14,268 nucleotides of DNA from Negativicoccus succinicivorans (GCF_018373335.1 NZ_JAHAHH010000031.1:1-14268); one strand, 5' to 3'; positions 6,539 through 14,268 are shown, numbered from the stretch's first letter. Program-made: numbers and translations. The notes: generated from the sequence alone by a model not told the origin.

Positions 6539-8287
6539 TTGCAGACGAGAGAAGATTTTGTCTGGAAGATGGGCGGCCAGCAGGGCGAAGGAATTGAATC
6601 GGGCGGTGAAATTCTTGCCAAAGTGCTTGCCGCGCTTGGCTATTCCCTGTTTTCCCAGCGTTTATTCGCCTCGCGCATCAAGGGCGGCCATACGACCTTT
6701 GCATTGCGGATCGCGAGCCACCAGCTGGGAACGATCGGCGAAGGCGTGGACAACCTGATCGCGCTTGATCAAGAAACGATTGATCAGCACGGCCACGAAT
6801 TGCGTTCGGGCGGCGTGTTGATCGCCGATACGAAATTCGCGCCGAAAGGCGATGATTTGCCGGCGGGCGTTACGCTCCTGGCTTTGCCGATCACGGATAC
6901 CGCGAAAGAATGCGGCTCGCTGCAAATGAAAAACATTGTGGCGCTCGGCATGTCGGTCGCGTACCTAGGTTTCCCGCGTGAACGTTTCATCGCGGCGATT
7001 TCGGATCGCTTCGCGAAAAAGACGCAGGAAGTGATTGCGGCCAACGTGCGCGCGTTCAACGAGGGGGCGCGTCTGGTCGATGAACAGAAAGATAATTTTG
7101 CCGCGCCCGGAAGCTTGCCCGAACCGCCGGATGCCGATCTGCTGTTTTTGATGGGTAACGAAGCGATCGCGCTCGGCGCTCTCGCGGCGGGCGCTCGTTT
7201 CATGGCGAGCTACCCGATTACGCCGGCGTCCGAAATCATGGAATACATGATTCAGGCGATTGACCGCGTGCACGGCGCCGTTGTGCAAACGGAAGATGAA
7301 CTGGCGTCTTGCATGATGGCGATCGGCGCGAACTTCGCCGGCGTCCGCGCGTTCACCGCGACATCGGGTCCGGGTCTGTCGCTGATGGCGGAATCGATTT
7401 CGCTGGCGACGATCGCGGAAATTCCGATGGTCATTATTGATGTCATGCGAGCCGGCCCGTCGACGGGCATGGCGACCAAGGTCGAACAAAGCGACATCAT
7501 GGCGGCGATTTACAGCGCGCACGGCGACGTGGGCAAAATTGTCGTCGCGCCGACCTCCACCGAGGAATGTTTTTACGTGACGGCGGAAGCGTTCAATCTC
7601 GCGGAACAATACCAATGTCCGGTCATTGTCTTGGCCGATTTGCAGCAGGGCTTGAATAAACAGAGCGTACCGGCGCTCGATCTCAGCCGCGTCAAAATTG
7701 AACGCGGTAATTTGCAGACAAAGGATTTGCCGGAATTGATTCGACCGGATTATTTCGCGCGTTTCGCCGATACCGAATCGGGCATTTCGCCGCGAACGAT
7801 TCCGGGCACGCCGAACGGCATGTTCCTGTCCACCGGTTTGGAACACGACATGGTCGGTAAGCCGGCGGAAGCGCCGTCGAATCGCGTCGTGCAGACGGAT
7901 AAACGCTTGCGTAAATTCACGACAGTGGCCGATCATTTCGCGCCGCTCGCCGTCGATGCGCCGACGGAAGAGGCCGACGTACTGTTGATTTCGATTAATT
8001 CCGCCTGTGGCGCGGCCGCGGAGGCGGCAGAACCGTTGCGCAAGGAAGGCATTAAAGTCAATCGCATCGGTTTGCGACTCTTGCAGCCATTTCCGACCGA
8101 AGCCTTGCGCCCGTATGTCGAAAAGGCGAAAAAAGTGCTCGTACTCGAGCAAAATGCGACGGGGCAACTTACGCAGCTCCTGACGATGCATTTGCCCGAA
8201 TTGGCACCGTTTTCCATGTTGAAACGTTATGACGGCCTGACACTGACACCGAGTCAGATTGCGGCCCGCGTCAAGGAGGTGCTCTGA
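6539..8287 (+). CDS. korA: 2-oxoacid:ferredoxin oxidoreductase, fused gamma-alpha subunit
   Basis: With KorB it oxidatively decarboxylates a 2-oxoacid (2-oxoglutarate is the usual annotation) to an acyl-CoA, reducing ferredoxin in the cytoplasm of anaerobes. The 582-residue protein starts at a TTG behind AAGGAGGG. Residues about 8-180 are the gamma domain (KMGGQQGEGIESGG and SRIKGGHTTF). From about 200 the alpha pyrimidine-binding domain follows, with LMGNEAIALGAL (from 205) and the hallmark YPITPASE (225-232), then the GVRAFTATSGPGLSLM stretch. The last 120 residues match the transketolase C-terminal-like domain. No ferredoxin-type CxxCxxC motifs are present, so electrons must leave through the KorB cluster to external ferredoxin. 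The stop overlaps the korB ATG by one base (TGATG). Motifs do not fix the substrate: pyruvate or branched-chain 2-oxoacids remain possible. Confidence 0.93.
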   Translation: MQTREDFVWKMGGQQGEGIESGGEILAKVLAALGYSLFSQRLFASRIKGGHTTFALRIASHQLGTIGEGVDNLIALDQETIDQHGHELRSGGVLIADTKFAPKGDDLPAGVTLLALPITDTAKECGSLQMKNIVALGMSVAYLGFPRERFIAAISDRFAKKTQEVIAANVRAFNEGARLVDEQKDNFAAPGSLPEPPDADLLFLMGNEAIALGALAAGARFMASYPITPASEIMEYMIQAIDRVHGAVVQTEDELASCMMAIGANFAGVRAFTATSGPGLSLMAESISLATIAEIPMVIIDVMRAGPSTGMATKVEQSDIMAAIYSAHGDVGKIVVAPTSTEECFYVTAEAFNLAEQYQCPVIVLADLQQGLNKQSVPALDLSRVKIERGNLQTKDLPELIRPDYFARFADTESGISPRTIPGTPNGMFLSTGLEHDMVGKPAEAPSNRVVQTDKRLRKFTTVADHFAPLAVDAPTEEADVLLISINSACGAAAEAAEPLRKEGIKVNRIGLRLLQPFPTEALRPYVEKAKKVLVLEQNATGQLTQLLTMHLPELAPFSMLKRYDGLTLTPSQIAARVKEVL

Positions 8288-9150
8288 TGGCGAACGCACG
8301 AGAGTATAAAAATGCGATTCAGCCGAACTGGTGCCCCGGCTGCGGTGACTTCGGCATTCAGATGGCGATTCAGGAAGCCGCTTCGAAACGCGATATTCCA
8401 TTTGAAAAATTAATGCTGATTTCCGGCATCGGTTGTTCGAGCCGCATCGGCGGTTACCTGTACTGCTACGGCGCGCATACGACGCACGGCCGCGCGTTGC
8501 CGTTCGCGCAGGGCGTGAAATTGGCGAACCGCGACTTGGAAGTGGTGGTCTGCTCGGGCGACGGCGACGCGTACGCGATCGGCATGGGGCACACGATTCA
8601 TGCGATTAAGCGTAATTTGAATATTACCTACATCGTTTTCGATAACCATGTCTACGGTCTTACCAAGGGCCAGACCAGTCCGCGCAGCTCGCTCGGCTTC
8701 GTGACGAAGACGACGCCGCACGGCAATGTGGAAACGCCGCTGGCGGTATCGTCGATGGCGCTCGCCGCCGGCGCGGGATTTGTGGCGCAGGGATACGCGC
8801 TGGATCGGCGCGGTCTCGTGGATATCATCATGCGCGGTATGGATTACCACGGCTTCTCCTTCATCAATGTCTTTACGCCTTGCGTCACGTACAATAAATA
8901 CAATACGTACGAATGGTTCAAAGAACATCTCACCGATGTGAACGATGTGGCCGATTACGATCCCGCCGATAAGGCGCGCGCGTTGACGCTGTTGAACGAA
9001 CGAGAAGGTTTGGTTACCGGCGTGCTTTACGAAGAAAAAGATCGTCCGAGTTATGAAGATTTGATTGATCTTGCGGAAGAGCCGTTAGCCGCCAAGGTCG
9101 AAACGATTAATGAAAAAACGTTTACCGACCTCATTGCGGCATTTCGTTAA
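8287..9150 (+). CDS. korB: 2-oxoacid:ferredoxin oxidoreductase, beta subunit
   Basis: The thiamine pyrophosphate- and iron-sulfur-binding partner of KorA. It has 287 residues, the usual length for KorB. The N-terminal NWCPGCGDFG supplies Cys16 and Cys19. Cys50 (GIGCSSR) and Cys199 (FTPCVTYN) complete the four positions expected to bind the single 4Fe-4S cluster in this family. The TPP-binding motif runs from GDGDAYAIG (91-99) to the Asn of FDNHVYGLTKGQTSP. Its ATG overlaps the korA stop, so the two subunits are made in equal amounts from one message. No separate gamma or delta (ferredoxin-like) subunit follows; a terminator does. The same caution on substrate applies as for korA: 2-oxoglutarate is the likeliest but not proven by sequence. 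Confidence 0.94.
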   Translation: MANAREYKNAIQPNWCPGCGDFGIQMAIQEAASKRDIPFEKLMLISGIGCSSRIGGYLYCYGAHTTHGRALPFAQGVKLANRDLEVVVCSGDGDAYAIGMGHTIHAIKRNLNITYIVFDNHVYGLTKGQTSPRSSLGFVTKTTPHGNVETPLAVSSMALAAGAGFVAQGYALDRRGLVDIIMRGMDYHGFSFINVFTPCVTYNKYNTYEWFKEHLTDVNDVADYDPADKARALTLLNEREGLVTGVLYEEKDRPSYEDLIDLAEEPLAAKVETINEKTFTDLIAAFR

Positions 9151-9151
9151 T

Positions 9152-9207
9152 CCCCTGAAACGGGGACAAAATCATACAAAAGCAGCTGGTATTACACAGC
9201 TGCTTTT
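9152..9207 (+). terminator. Terminator region after korB
   Basis: Two hairpins follow the korB stop. The first is small: CCCC (9152-9155) pairs with GGGG (9162-9165). The second is strong: AAAAGCAGCTG (9178-9188) pairs perfectly with CAGCTGCTTTT (9197-9207) around an eight-base loop. The T-run is part of the second stem's right arm and is followed by AAAATTT. It separates the kor genes from the mla operon. Confidence 0.85.
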
Positions 9208-9287
9208 AAAATTTCGAAAAAACGGCTTGTGCGTCTGCCTGAAAAATGAAAAGTGCGCTTTATACGGGGACGTCGGGGCGTTAAATG

Positions 9288-9296
9288 TGCTAAAAT
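9288..9296 (+). promoter_or_regulatory. Candidate extended -10 promoter for the mla-tolC-tamB operon
   Basis: TGC-TAAAAT matches the extended -10 consensus TGn-TATAAT with one mismatch. It lies 34 bases before the GTG start of mlaE and downstream of the kor terminator, the expected place for the operon promoter. No convincing -35 hexamer is found 16-18 bases upstream. Confidence 0.5.
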
Positions 9297-9315
9297 AAAT
9301 CATAATAGTGTCTTT

Positions 9316-9322
9316 AGGAGGA
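9316..9322 (+). promoter_or_regulatory. Ribosome binding site that decides the mlaE start (GTG at 9331)
   Basis: AGGAGGA lies eight bases before GTG at 9331. The frame stays open further upstream to 9253, but that extension is basic, crosses the promoter, and is unlike any MlaE N-terminus. Confidence 0.85.
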
Positions 9323-9330
9323 AGCGCGTT

Positions 9331-10095
9331 GTGAACGAATTGTTGACCTCGCTCGGACGTTCAACGATATATGTTTTGGCGCAGATCGGCGCCGCCGTTC
9401 AATTATTGATCGCGGCGTGGCAGCGCATTACTTCGCTCAATATGCGTCAAACGACGAAACAGATGGCGTTGCTGGGCGTCGGCTCCTTTCCGATTGTCGC
9501 GCTGACGCTGCTGTTCACCGGCATGGTGCTGACTTTGCAGATCGCCACCGAATTGTCGCGTTTCGGCGCGCAATTTTCCATCGGCGCGATCGTTTCGCTC
9601 GGGTTGGGCCGCGAATTGGGTCCGGTATTATGCGGCGTCGTTTTAGCGGGCCGCGGCGGCGCGGCGATCACGGCCGAGATCGGTACGATGAAAGTCACCG
9701 AGCAGATCGACGCTTTGCGCGTGCTGGCGACCGATCCGATCAGCTACTTGGTAGTGCCGCGCATGGCGGCCTGCATGATCATGTTGCCGCTTTTGAATGT
9801 GTTGGGACTGATCATCGGCACTTTCGGCGGCGTTTTGGTCTGCACATTGAATAACGGCATTTCCGCCTACACGTTTTGGCGTTCGATAGAGATGTTTGTC
9901 ACGCCGAGTGATGTCTATCTCGGCATGATTAAAGCGGTCGTCTTCGGGATGATTGTCGCGGTCGTCGGCTGCAGCCGCGGCATGCTCGCGACCGCCGGCG
10001 CGGAAGGCGTCGGTAAAGCGGCGACCGAAACCGTGGTGTACTCGATTATGATGATTTTTGCCGTCAACTATTTGTTGTCGAGCGTTTTGTTTTAA
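9331..10095 (+). CDS. mlaE: Lipid-transport ABC permease MlaE (YrbE family)
   Basis: The inner-membrane permease of the Mla phospholipid transport system, working as a dimer with MlaF and receiving the MlaD ring on its periplasmic side. The start is a GTG behind AGGAGGA, giving 254 residues, close to the E. coli length. Family signatures are clear: FTGMVLTLQIATELSRFGA, then LGLGRELGPVLCGVVLAGRGGAAITAEIGTMKVTEQIDALRV split over residues about 87-130, and DPISYLVVPRMAACMIMLPLLN. About five hydrophobic helices are visible, with an amphipathic N-terminal interface helix. It is the first gene of an operon and is followed nine bases later by mlaF. Subunits of this family also serve sterol or other lipid import in actinobacteria, but the MlaFD neighbours favour glycerophospholipid trafficking. 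Confidence 0.95.
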   Translation: MNELLTSLGRSTIYVLAQIGAAVQLLIAAWQRITSLNMRQTTKQMALLGVGSFPIVALTLLFTGMVLTLQIATELSRFGAQFSIGAIVSLGLGRELGPVLCGVVLAGRGGAAITAEIGTMKVTEQIDALRVLATDPISYLVVPRMAACMIMLPLLNVLGLIIGTFGGVLVCTLNNGISAYTFWRSIEMFVTPSDVYLGMIKAVVFGMIVAVVGCSRGMLATAGAEGVGKAATETVVYSIMMIFAVNYLLSSVLF

Positions 10096-10104
10096 GAGGC
10101 GAAG

Positions 10105-10857
10105 ATGATTGAATTACAGGACGTGACGGTACGCTTCGGCGAACGCGAAATCCTGCGCGGCGTGGATCTGACCGTGGCGGCGGGAGAAACGCTCGTCATT
10201 TTGGGCGCATCCGGCTCGGGCAAATCGACAATTCTCCGCGTTCTCATCGGTTTGATCAAACCGACTTCGGGCCGCGTTTTGATCGACGGGGTCGATGTGA
10301 CGGATTACAGCGAACGGCAATGGAACGAAGTGCGCCGTCACATGGGCTATGTATTCCAATATTCCGCGTTGTTTGATTCCATGACCGTCGGTGAAAATGT
10401 CGCTTTCGGTCTGGTGCGGCAAAATGAATTGAGCAAAGATGAAATCGCAGCGCATGTGCGCGAACGTTTGCAACTGGTCGGACTCGCGGACTGGCAAGAT
10501 GCGTTGCCGCAGCAGTTGTCCGGCGGCATGAAAAAACGCGTCGCGTTGGCGCGCGCGCTGGCGACCGAACCGAAGGTCGTTTTATATGACGAACCGACGG
10601 CGGGGCTTGATCCGATCAGCGCGGCGACCGTCGATCGCCTGATCCGTCGCGCGCAGCATCAATACGGCACGAGCGGTGTGGTCGTTACGCACGAGCTCGA
10701 TTCGGCGCGAACCGTTGCCGATCGACTCGCGTTTTTACATCAGGGGCGTTTTATTGCGGATGCTCCGGCCGATACGTTTTGGCAATCGGACAATCTGCTC
10801 GTACAGAATTTTTTACAGGGCAAGAGCGAATTGGATGAGGAGGAGCGGCGCCCATGA
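10105..10857 (+). CDS. mlaF: Lipid-transport ABC ATPase MlaF
   Basis: The cytoplasmic ATPase that powers MlaE. It has 250 residues. Visible motifs: Walker A GASGSGKST (34-42), a Q-loop in YVFQYSALFDSMTVGENVAF, the MlaF-type signature LSGGMKKRVALARAL (from 138) and Walker B ending at Asp162 with catalytic Glu163 (LYDEPTAGLDPI). The LSGGM signature and the SALFDSMTV segment are diagnostic of the Mla/Mkl class against other importers. In E. coli a small STAS protein, MlaB, binds MlaF; no mlaB gene follows here and mlaD begins directly with an ATGA overlap. The ATPase may therefore work without it or use one encoded elsewhere. The stretch after the ATPase core is short. Confidence 0.95.
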   Translation: MIELQDVTVRFGEREILRGVDLTVAAGETLVILGASGSGKSTILRVLIGLIKPTSGRVLIDGVDVTDYSERQWNEVRRHMGYVFQYSALFDSMTVGENVAFGLVRQNELSKDEIAAHVRERLQLVGLADWQDALPQQLSGGMKKRVALARALATEPKVVLYDEPTAGLDPISAATVDRLIRRAQHQYGTSGVVVTHELDSARTVADRLAFLHQGRFIADAPADTFWQSDNLLVQNFLQGKSELDEEERRP

Positions 10858-11966
10858 AGTGGTCAACGGAGGCCAAGGTCGGAGCGTTTACCTTAGCGGG
10901 TCTGATCGCGACGGCGATCGTCTTGGCACAACTTTCGAACTTTGTGTTTTTCGGTAAAAAAGGCTACGACATCTACGGCATTTTTCCGGAAGTGAACGGT
11001 TTGGCGCAAGGCAATCAGGTGCGCTATTCCGGCGTGGAAGTCGGAAAAGTGGAAGAGGTGTCGTCGCTGCCGCACGGCGCGAAAGTGCGGCTGCGCATTT
11101 ACGACGGTATTTCGATTCCGAAAGATTCCTACTTCGCGGTCGAGGCGGACGGCGTCATGGGCGAAAAATTTATTCGCATTACGCCCGGCGATTTGAAGAA
11201 CGGCGCGCTGCAACCGGGGGACACGATCACGGGCGGCATGCCCGGCGGTATTGATGCGATCATGCGGGAAACGAATCGCCTGCTGGCCAAGACGCAGGAA
11301 GCGATGGACAGCGTCAACAAAGTGATCGGGGACCCCGTCATGCAGGAACAGCTGCGCGCCACGGTGGCCAACGCCAATGACATGTCGGCGCGGATGATCG
11401 TGCTGACAGCTTCACTGCAGCAGATGACGAACGATGTGAATTTGCTGCTCGCGCGGCTGGATGCCGACGGTAAATTAACCAGCGATTTACGGGCGACCGC
11501 GGAAAACTTTCGCGTGACGAGTGAAAACGCGCGGCGGATTTCCAGTCGCATCGGCGGAATCAAACGGTCGTCACTCGCCATGCCCGGCGAAGTCGAGATG
11601 TTATATAATACGGATAAGCATAAAACCACACTGAACGCCAATTGGCGCATCGGTAACGAAAATGCGTTCGGCCTTATCGGCGCGGAAGATATCGGTAAAG
11701 GTACGCTGGCCAGCTTGCAATACGGCAAGCATAACGGCCGCTGGTCGGTACGGGCCGGTTTAATTCGCGGCGAGATCGGAGCGGGGGCGGATTATGAGAT
11801 CGGCAAAGGCCTGCTCACGGTCGATGCGTATAATTTAGAAGATTCCGAATACCGATTGCGCGCGCGTTGGCCGGTCGCGGAAGACTGGTCGGCAGTCGCC
11901 CAGTCGATTTTCCCGGAAAGCGCGCCCAACGGCGGCTACTACTTCGGTGTCAACCATACCTTTTAA
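10854..11966 (+). CDS. mlaD: MCE-domain protein MlaD with a predicted outer-membrane beta-barrel C-terminus
   Basis: The lipid-binding subunit of the Mla transporter, anchored in the inner membrane. The 370 residues are twice the E. coli MlaD length. Residues 11-33 form one membrane helix. Residues 36-127 are an MCE domain (GIFPEVNGLAQGNQVRYSG, then GVMGEKFIRITPG). Residues about 133-235 are a long, largely helical stretch with few Pro or Gly. Residues 245-370 show roughly ten short alternating polar/hydrophobic segments separated by Gly/Asn/Asp turns, ending in YYFGVNHTF with a terminal Phe, the C-terminal mark of outer-membrane beta-barrels. I infer a protein that spans the periplasm and inserts in the outer membrane. 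To my knowledge this design has been reported for Veillonella parvula MlaD. The start overlaps mlaF by four bases (ATGA) behind GAGGAGCGG. Strand number is my reading by eye. Confidence 0.93.
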   Translation: MKWSTEAKVGAFTLAGLIATAIVLAQLSNFVFFGKKGYDIYGIFPEVNGLAQGNQVRYSGVEVGKVEEVSSLPHGAKVRLRIYDGISIPKDSYFAVEADGVMGEKFIRITPGDLKNGALQPGDTITGGMPGGIDAIMRETNRLLAKTQEAMDSVNKVIGDPVMQEQLRATVANANDMSARMIVLTASLQQMTNDVNLLLARLDADGKLTSDLRATAENFRVTSENARRISSRIGGIKRSSLAMPGEVEMLYNTDKHKTTLNANWRIGNENAFGLIGAEDIGKGTLASLQYGKHNGRWSVRAGLIRGEIGAGADYEIGKGLLTVDAYNLEDSEYRLRARWPVAEDWSAVAQSIFPESAPNGGYYFGVNHTF

Positions 11967-11994
11967 GAGTGTAGAGAGTTAAGAGGAGATCAAC

Positions 11995-13647
11995 ATGAAC
12001 TATGTAAAAATTGCCGCGGTACTCGCGGCTGTCGCTTTAGTCGGTCAAGGATCGGTATTCGCGGCGGATAACCCGCTTTTGGCGACGAAGAAGATCGTCA
12101 ATACGACGGACGTGCTGCAACGGGAAAGCGTTCCGACGCTTGTCGATCCGCAGGAAGAACTGGCGCCGCAGACGCTGAAACTATCCTTATCGGAAGCGGT
12201 ACAGATCGCCGTGGTCAATCATTATGCCGTGCATATCGCGGAAGCGAAATGGCAGGCGGCCAATGCGGCTGTCAGTGAAATAGCGGCGAAAAAGAATCCG
12301 AGTTTTGATTTCCAGTTCGGCGCGTCGAAGTTTAAGGAAAAAAGCCAGACGGTCGCCGTGCCACGTCCGCTCGGACCGGAGCATGCCGCTAAAGTCGACG
12401 CGACCGCGCAGACCGCGTTGAATGCGTTGCAGCTGGTGAATCCGGGGGCGAATCTGACGCTTGAAGATCTGAAAAAGACCGATTTGTATAAAGCTCTCAC
12501 AACGCAAACGGTACCGATGACATTCGCGCAGGATCACGGTTTTCAAAATACGCTTTCGGTCACTTGGCCGATTTGGACGGGCGGTCGTGTCGAAAGCGCG
12601 GTAGCGGCGGCGCGTTACGGCCGTGACGCGGCGGAATGGGGCATCTATAAAGAAGAAGCGGATTTGAAATATAAAGTCACGCAAGGTTACTACCAGTTGA
12701 TGGAAGCGCAACATTTTGCCGACATCGCCGACACCGCCGTGAAAAATCTGACGGAACACGTCAAAAACGTGACGCAGATTTATAATGCGGGCGTAGTGGC
12801 GCGGATCGACGTGCTTTCGTCCGAAGTCGCTTTGGCGGATGCGCGGGAAAAACAAATTAAAGCGCAAAACGCCGTGCAACTCGCGCGCGCCAACATGAGC
12901 AATCTGTTGCGCCTGCCGACGGTTACGACAGTCGTACCGGATACCGATGAACTGCCGCATCGCGCGATTACGATTCAGCGGGCGCAGGCCATCGACTATG
13001 CGCTGGCGCATCGTTGGGAATTGCAGCAGGCGGCATTGAATGTCAAAGCCAGTGAAGAAAAATTGAATGTCGCGAAGGCCGGCAACAAACCGACCGTCGC
13101 GCTGACGGCAAACATGAGCTGGCAGGACAAAGATTTCCCGGGCTTTGAAAATGAAGACTGGAAAGTCGCCGGCGGCGTGAGCTGGCCGCTCTATGACGGC
13201 GGCGCCACTACGGGAAAAGTAAAGGGCGCTAAAGCGGACCTCGCCGCGGCGGAAGAAACCTATCTGCAGGCGCGCGGTCAAATCGAACTGGATGTGACGC
13301 AGGCCTACTTGAATATCGGCAGCGCGGAAGAACGGATTCAGTCCACCGCGCAGGCGGTAGAGCAGGCGCAGGAAGCGTACAAGATCGCACGCATTCGTTA
13401 CCGCGCCGGCGTCGGCATCAACTTGGACGTTTTGGATGCGCAGCTCGCGTTGGACCAGGCGCGCACGAATTACATCACCGCGTTGTACGATTACAACACG
13501 GGCCTCGCCCGCTTGGAACAGGCGATGGGCGTACCGGCTGTCGTGCGTTACGATGAAAGCGGCAAGGTAATCGCGCCGGTCGAACCGATTACGCTGAGCA
13601 ATGATGAAGCCATCCTGGCGACGCATAAACGACAGGCGGAACAATAA
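11995..13647 (+). CDS. tolC: TolC-family outer-membrane channel protein
   Basis: An outer-membrane efflux/secretion channel that should trimerise and reach through the periplasm. The 550 residues begin with a signal peptide (MNYVKIAAVLAAVALVGQGS, cleavage near VFA-AD, about residue 23-24). Two outer-membrane efflux protein repeats follow, about 60-310 and 325-525, each with long Ala/Gln/Glu-rich helices. Repeat-like elements include LSEAVQIAVVNHY and, in both halves, an NAGV/RAGV turn followed by a leucine-rich start of a helix (YNAGVVARIDVLSSEVAL; YRAGVGINLDVLDAQLAL). The first repeat carries an extra segment around residues 115-175. Ribosome binding site GAGGAG lies before the ATG, 28 bases after mlaD with no terminator, so it belongs to the mla operon. 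No periplasmic adaptor or inner-membrane pump lies beside it. Whether it serves efflux or lipid traffic is not shown by sequence. Confidence 0.93.
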   Translation: MNYVKIAAVLAAVALVGQGSVFAADNPLLATKKIVNTTDVLQRESVPTLVDPQEELAPQTLKLSLSEAVQIAVVNHYAVHIAEAKWQAANAAVSEIAAKKNPSFDFQFGASKFKEKSQTVAVPRPLGPEHAAKVDATAQTALNALQLVNPGANLTLEDLKKTDLYKALTTQTVPMTFAQDHGFQNTLSVTWPIWTGGRVESAVAAARYGRDAAEWGIYKEEADLKYKVTQGYYQLMEAQHFADIADTAVKNLTEHVKNVTQIYNAGVVARIDVLSSEVALADAREKQIKAQNAVQLARANMSNLLRLPTVTTVVPDTDELPHRAITIQRAQAIDYALAHRWELQQAALNVKASEEKLNVAKAGNKPTVALTANMSWQDKDFPGFENEDWKVAGGVSWPLYDGGATTGKVKGAKADLAAAEETYLQARGQIELDVTQAYLNIGSAEERIQSTAQAVEQAQEAYKIARIRYRAGVGINLDVLDAQLALDQARTNYITALYDYNTGLARLEQAMGVPAVVRYDESGKVIAPVEPITLSNDEAILATHKRQAEQ

Positions 13648-13684
13648 TTTTTGTCAAACAATACATGGACAATAGCGAGGGGGC

Positions 13685-14268
13685 ATGTCCGTGCGACGTT
13701 GGCTTTTGACGGGAGCCACGGTACTCGCCATCGGCGCGGGCGCGTTCGAGTTCTATGTGAAACCGACCGTGCTCGAGCAAGCGCCGGCGCTTGTGGACGA
13801 GGCCTTGGCGACGACCGTCAACGGCACAGTCCGTTACGATAAACTGGATATAGACTGGGCTTGGAACGCGCATGTGAAAAATGCGACGGTAACCGATGCC
13901 AAGGGGCTCACGGTAGCGCGTGTTCCGGATATCGAAGTCAGCTGGAATCTGTGGCGGGCGCTCGAATATGCCATGGGTAAGCGCGCCGCTTTAGGCGTCC
14001 TTGACGGCATTACGATCGAACAGCCGGAAGTTTGGTTGCGGGAAGAACCGGACCGTTCCTGGAATATTGCCCATTTGATCCGTCCGCAGGAAACGCAGAC
14101 GGAGTTCTCTTTGCGCGCCAAAATCATGATCAATCGTGGTTTGGCGCATTTGGAATTTTTACATGATCCCACCATCGATCTGACCGATGTCACGTGCGGG
14201 ATGGATTTGAATGATTATCCGACCGTCACCGGCCGAGCGAAATTTTTATATAATAACGAACCTGTCAC
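13685..14268 (+). CDS. tamB: TamB/AsmA-like envelope protein, N-terminal part (cut by window end)
   Basis: The first 194 residues of what is probably a very long protein of the TamB/AsmA-like group, which bridge the inner and outer membranes and act in phospholipid transport or outer-membrane assembly. The ATG at 13685 follows GAGGGGG, 37 bases after tolC. The N-terminus MSVRRWLLTGATVLAIGAGAF is a membrane anchor with basic residues at the start. The following region has the AsmA/TamB-type beta-repeat grammar: YDKLDIDWAW, VARVPDIEVSWNLW, LDGITIEQPEVWLREEPD, and the characteristic SWNIAHLI. The frame is open to the last base and has no stop. The neighbours mlaEFD and tolC support an envelope role. 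Without the C-terminal half (DUF490 in TamB) it cannot be told from other AsmA-like paralogues, so the symbol is tentative. Confidence 0.75.
   Translation, partial: MSVRRWLLTGATVLAIGAGAFEFYVKPTVLEQAPALVDEALATTVNGTVRYDKLDIDWAWNAHVKNATVTDAKGLTVARVPDIEVSWNLWRALEYAMGKRAALGVLDGITIEQPEVWLREEPDRSWNIAHLIRPQETQTEFSLRAKIMINRGLAHLEFLHDPTIDLTDVTCGMDLNDYPTVTGRAKFLYNNEPV

Noticed and set aside
6965..8401. Long open frame on the minus strand, 478 codons, opposite korA/korB
   Set aside because: Same antisense shadow pattern: extremely Arg-rich, spanning two real genes with clear motifs on the + strand.
9253..9330. N-terminal extension of MlaE from an upstream in-frame start
   Set aside because: It crosses the probable -10 element and the ribosome binding site, and the extra 26 residues do not look like an MlaE N-terminus.
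12187..13644. Long open frame on the minus strand, 485 codons, opposite tolC
   Set aside because: It mirrors tolC almost end to end. The protein is Arg/Phe/His-rich without domain character, as expected for antisense reading of GC-rich codons, and no ribosome binding site fits.
1..14268. Mobile elements, CRISPR arrays, tRNA or rRNA genes, defence systems
   Set aside because: I looked for transposase motifs, terminal repeats, regularly spaced repeats and tRNA-like cloverleaf ends, and saw none. Gene content is housekeeping and envelope biogenesis.

Overview
The window most probably comes from a diderm (outer-membrane) Firmicute of the class Negativicutes, in the Veillonella/Dialister/Megasphaera neighbourhood. 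The reasons are a Firmicute-style ecfA1-ecfA2-ecfT-truA cluster, strong AGGAGG ribosome binding sites and an anaerobic 2-oxoacid:ferredoxin oxidoreductase, combined with outer-membrane genes: mlaEFD, a TolC-type channel and a TamB/AsmA-like protein. The placement is inferred from gene content and not from a marker gene. All genes are on the + strand. GC content and codon use look even throughout, and I see no insertion sequence, phage gene, CRISPR array, tRNA or rRNA.

Layout. (1) 1-1366: the 3' part of a membrane sensor histidine kinase, closed by a perfect hairpin terminator. (2) About 1441-4880: a translationally coupled operon, ecfA1-ecfA2-ecfT-truA, with its own extended -10 promoter and a terminator. 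It encodes the shared energizing module of a group II ECF vitamin/metal transporter and a tRNA pseudouridine synthase. (3) 4881-5170: about 290 bases with no convincing gene and one imperfect inverted repeat. (4) 5171-6507: two tandem paralogous exported proteins of the DUF3298/RsiV-like type. The first is a lipoprotein whose signal peptide is out of frame with its domain; the second has an ordinary signal peptide. (5) 6539-9150: korA-korB, a two-subunit 2-oxoacid:ferredoxin oxidoreductase in which the gamma domain is fused to alpha, followed by a terminator. (6) 9331 to the window end: mlaE-mlaF-mlaD-tolC-tamB(partial), an envelope lipid-trafficking operon.

How the genes work together. The EcfA1/EcfA2 ATPases and EcfT form one complex that would be shared by substrate-binding S-components encoded elsewhere. 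KorA and KorB form one enzyme that reduces ferredoxin while oxidising a 2-oxoacid. MlaE and MlaF form an inner-membrane ABC transporter. MlaD is unusual: after its membrane anchor and MCE domain it has a roughly 100-residue helical stretch and then about 125 residues of alternating beta-strand pattern ending in phenylalanine, the signature of an outer-membrane barrel. It could therefore bridge both membranes by itself, and mlaB and mlaC do not appear in the operon. The closely following TolC and TamB-like genes make this a dedicated outer-membrane biogenesis block.

The most rewarding items are the barrel-tailed MlaD and its operon, and the frameshifted lipoprotein next to its intact paralogue.
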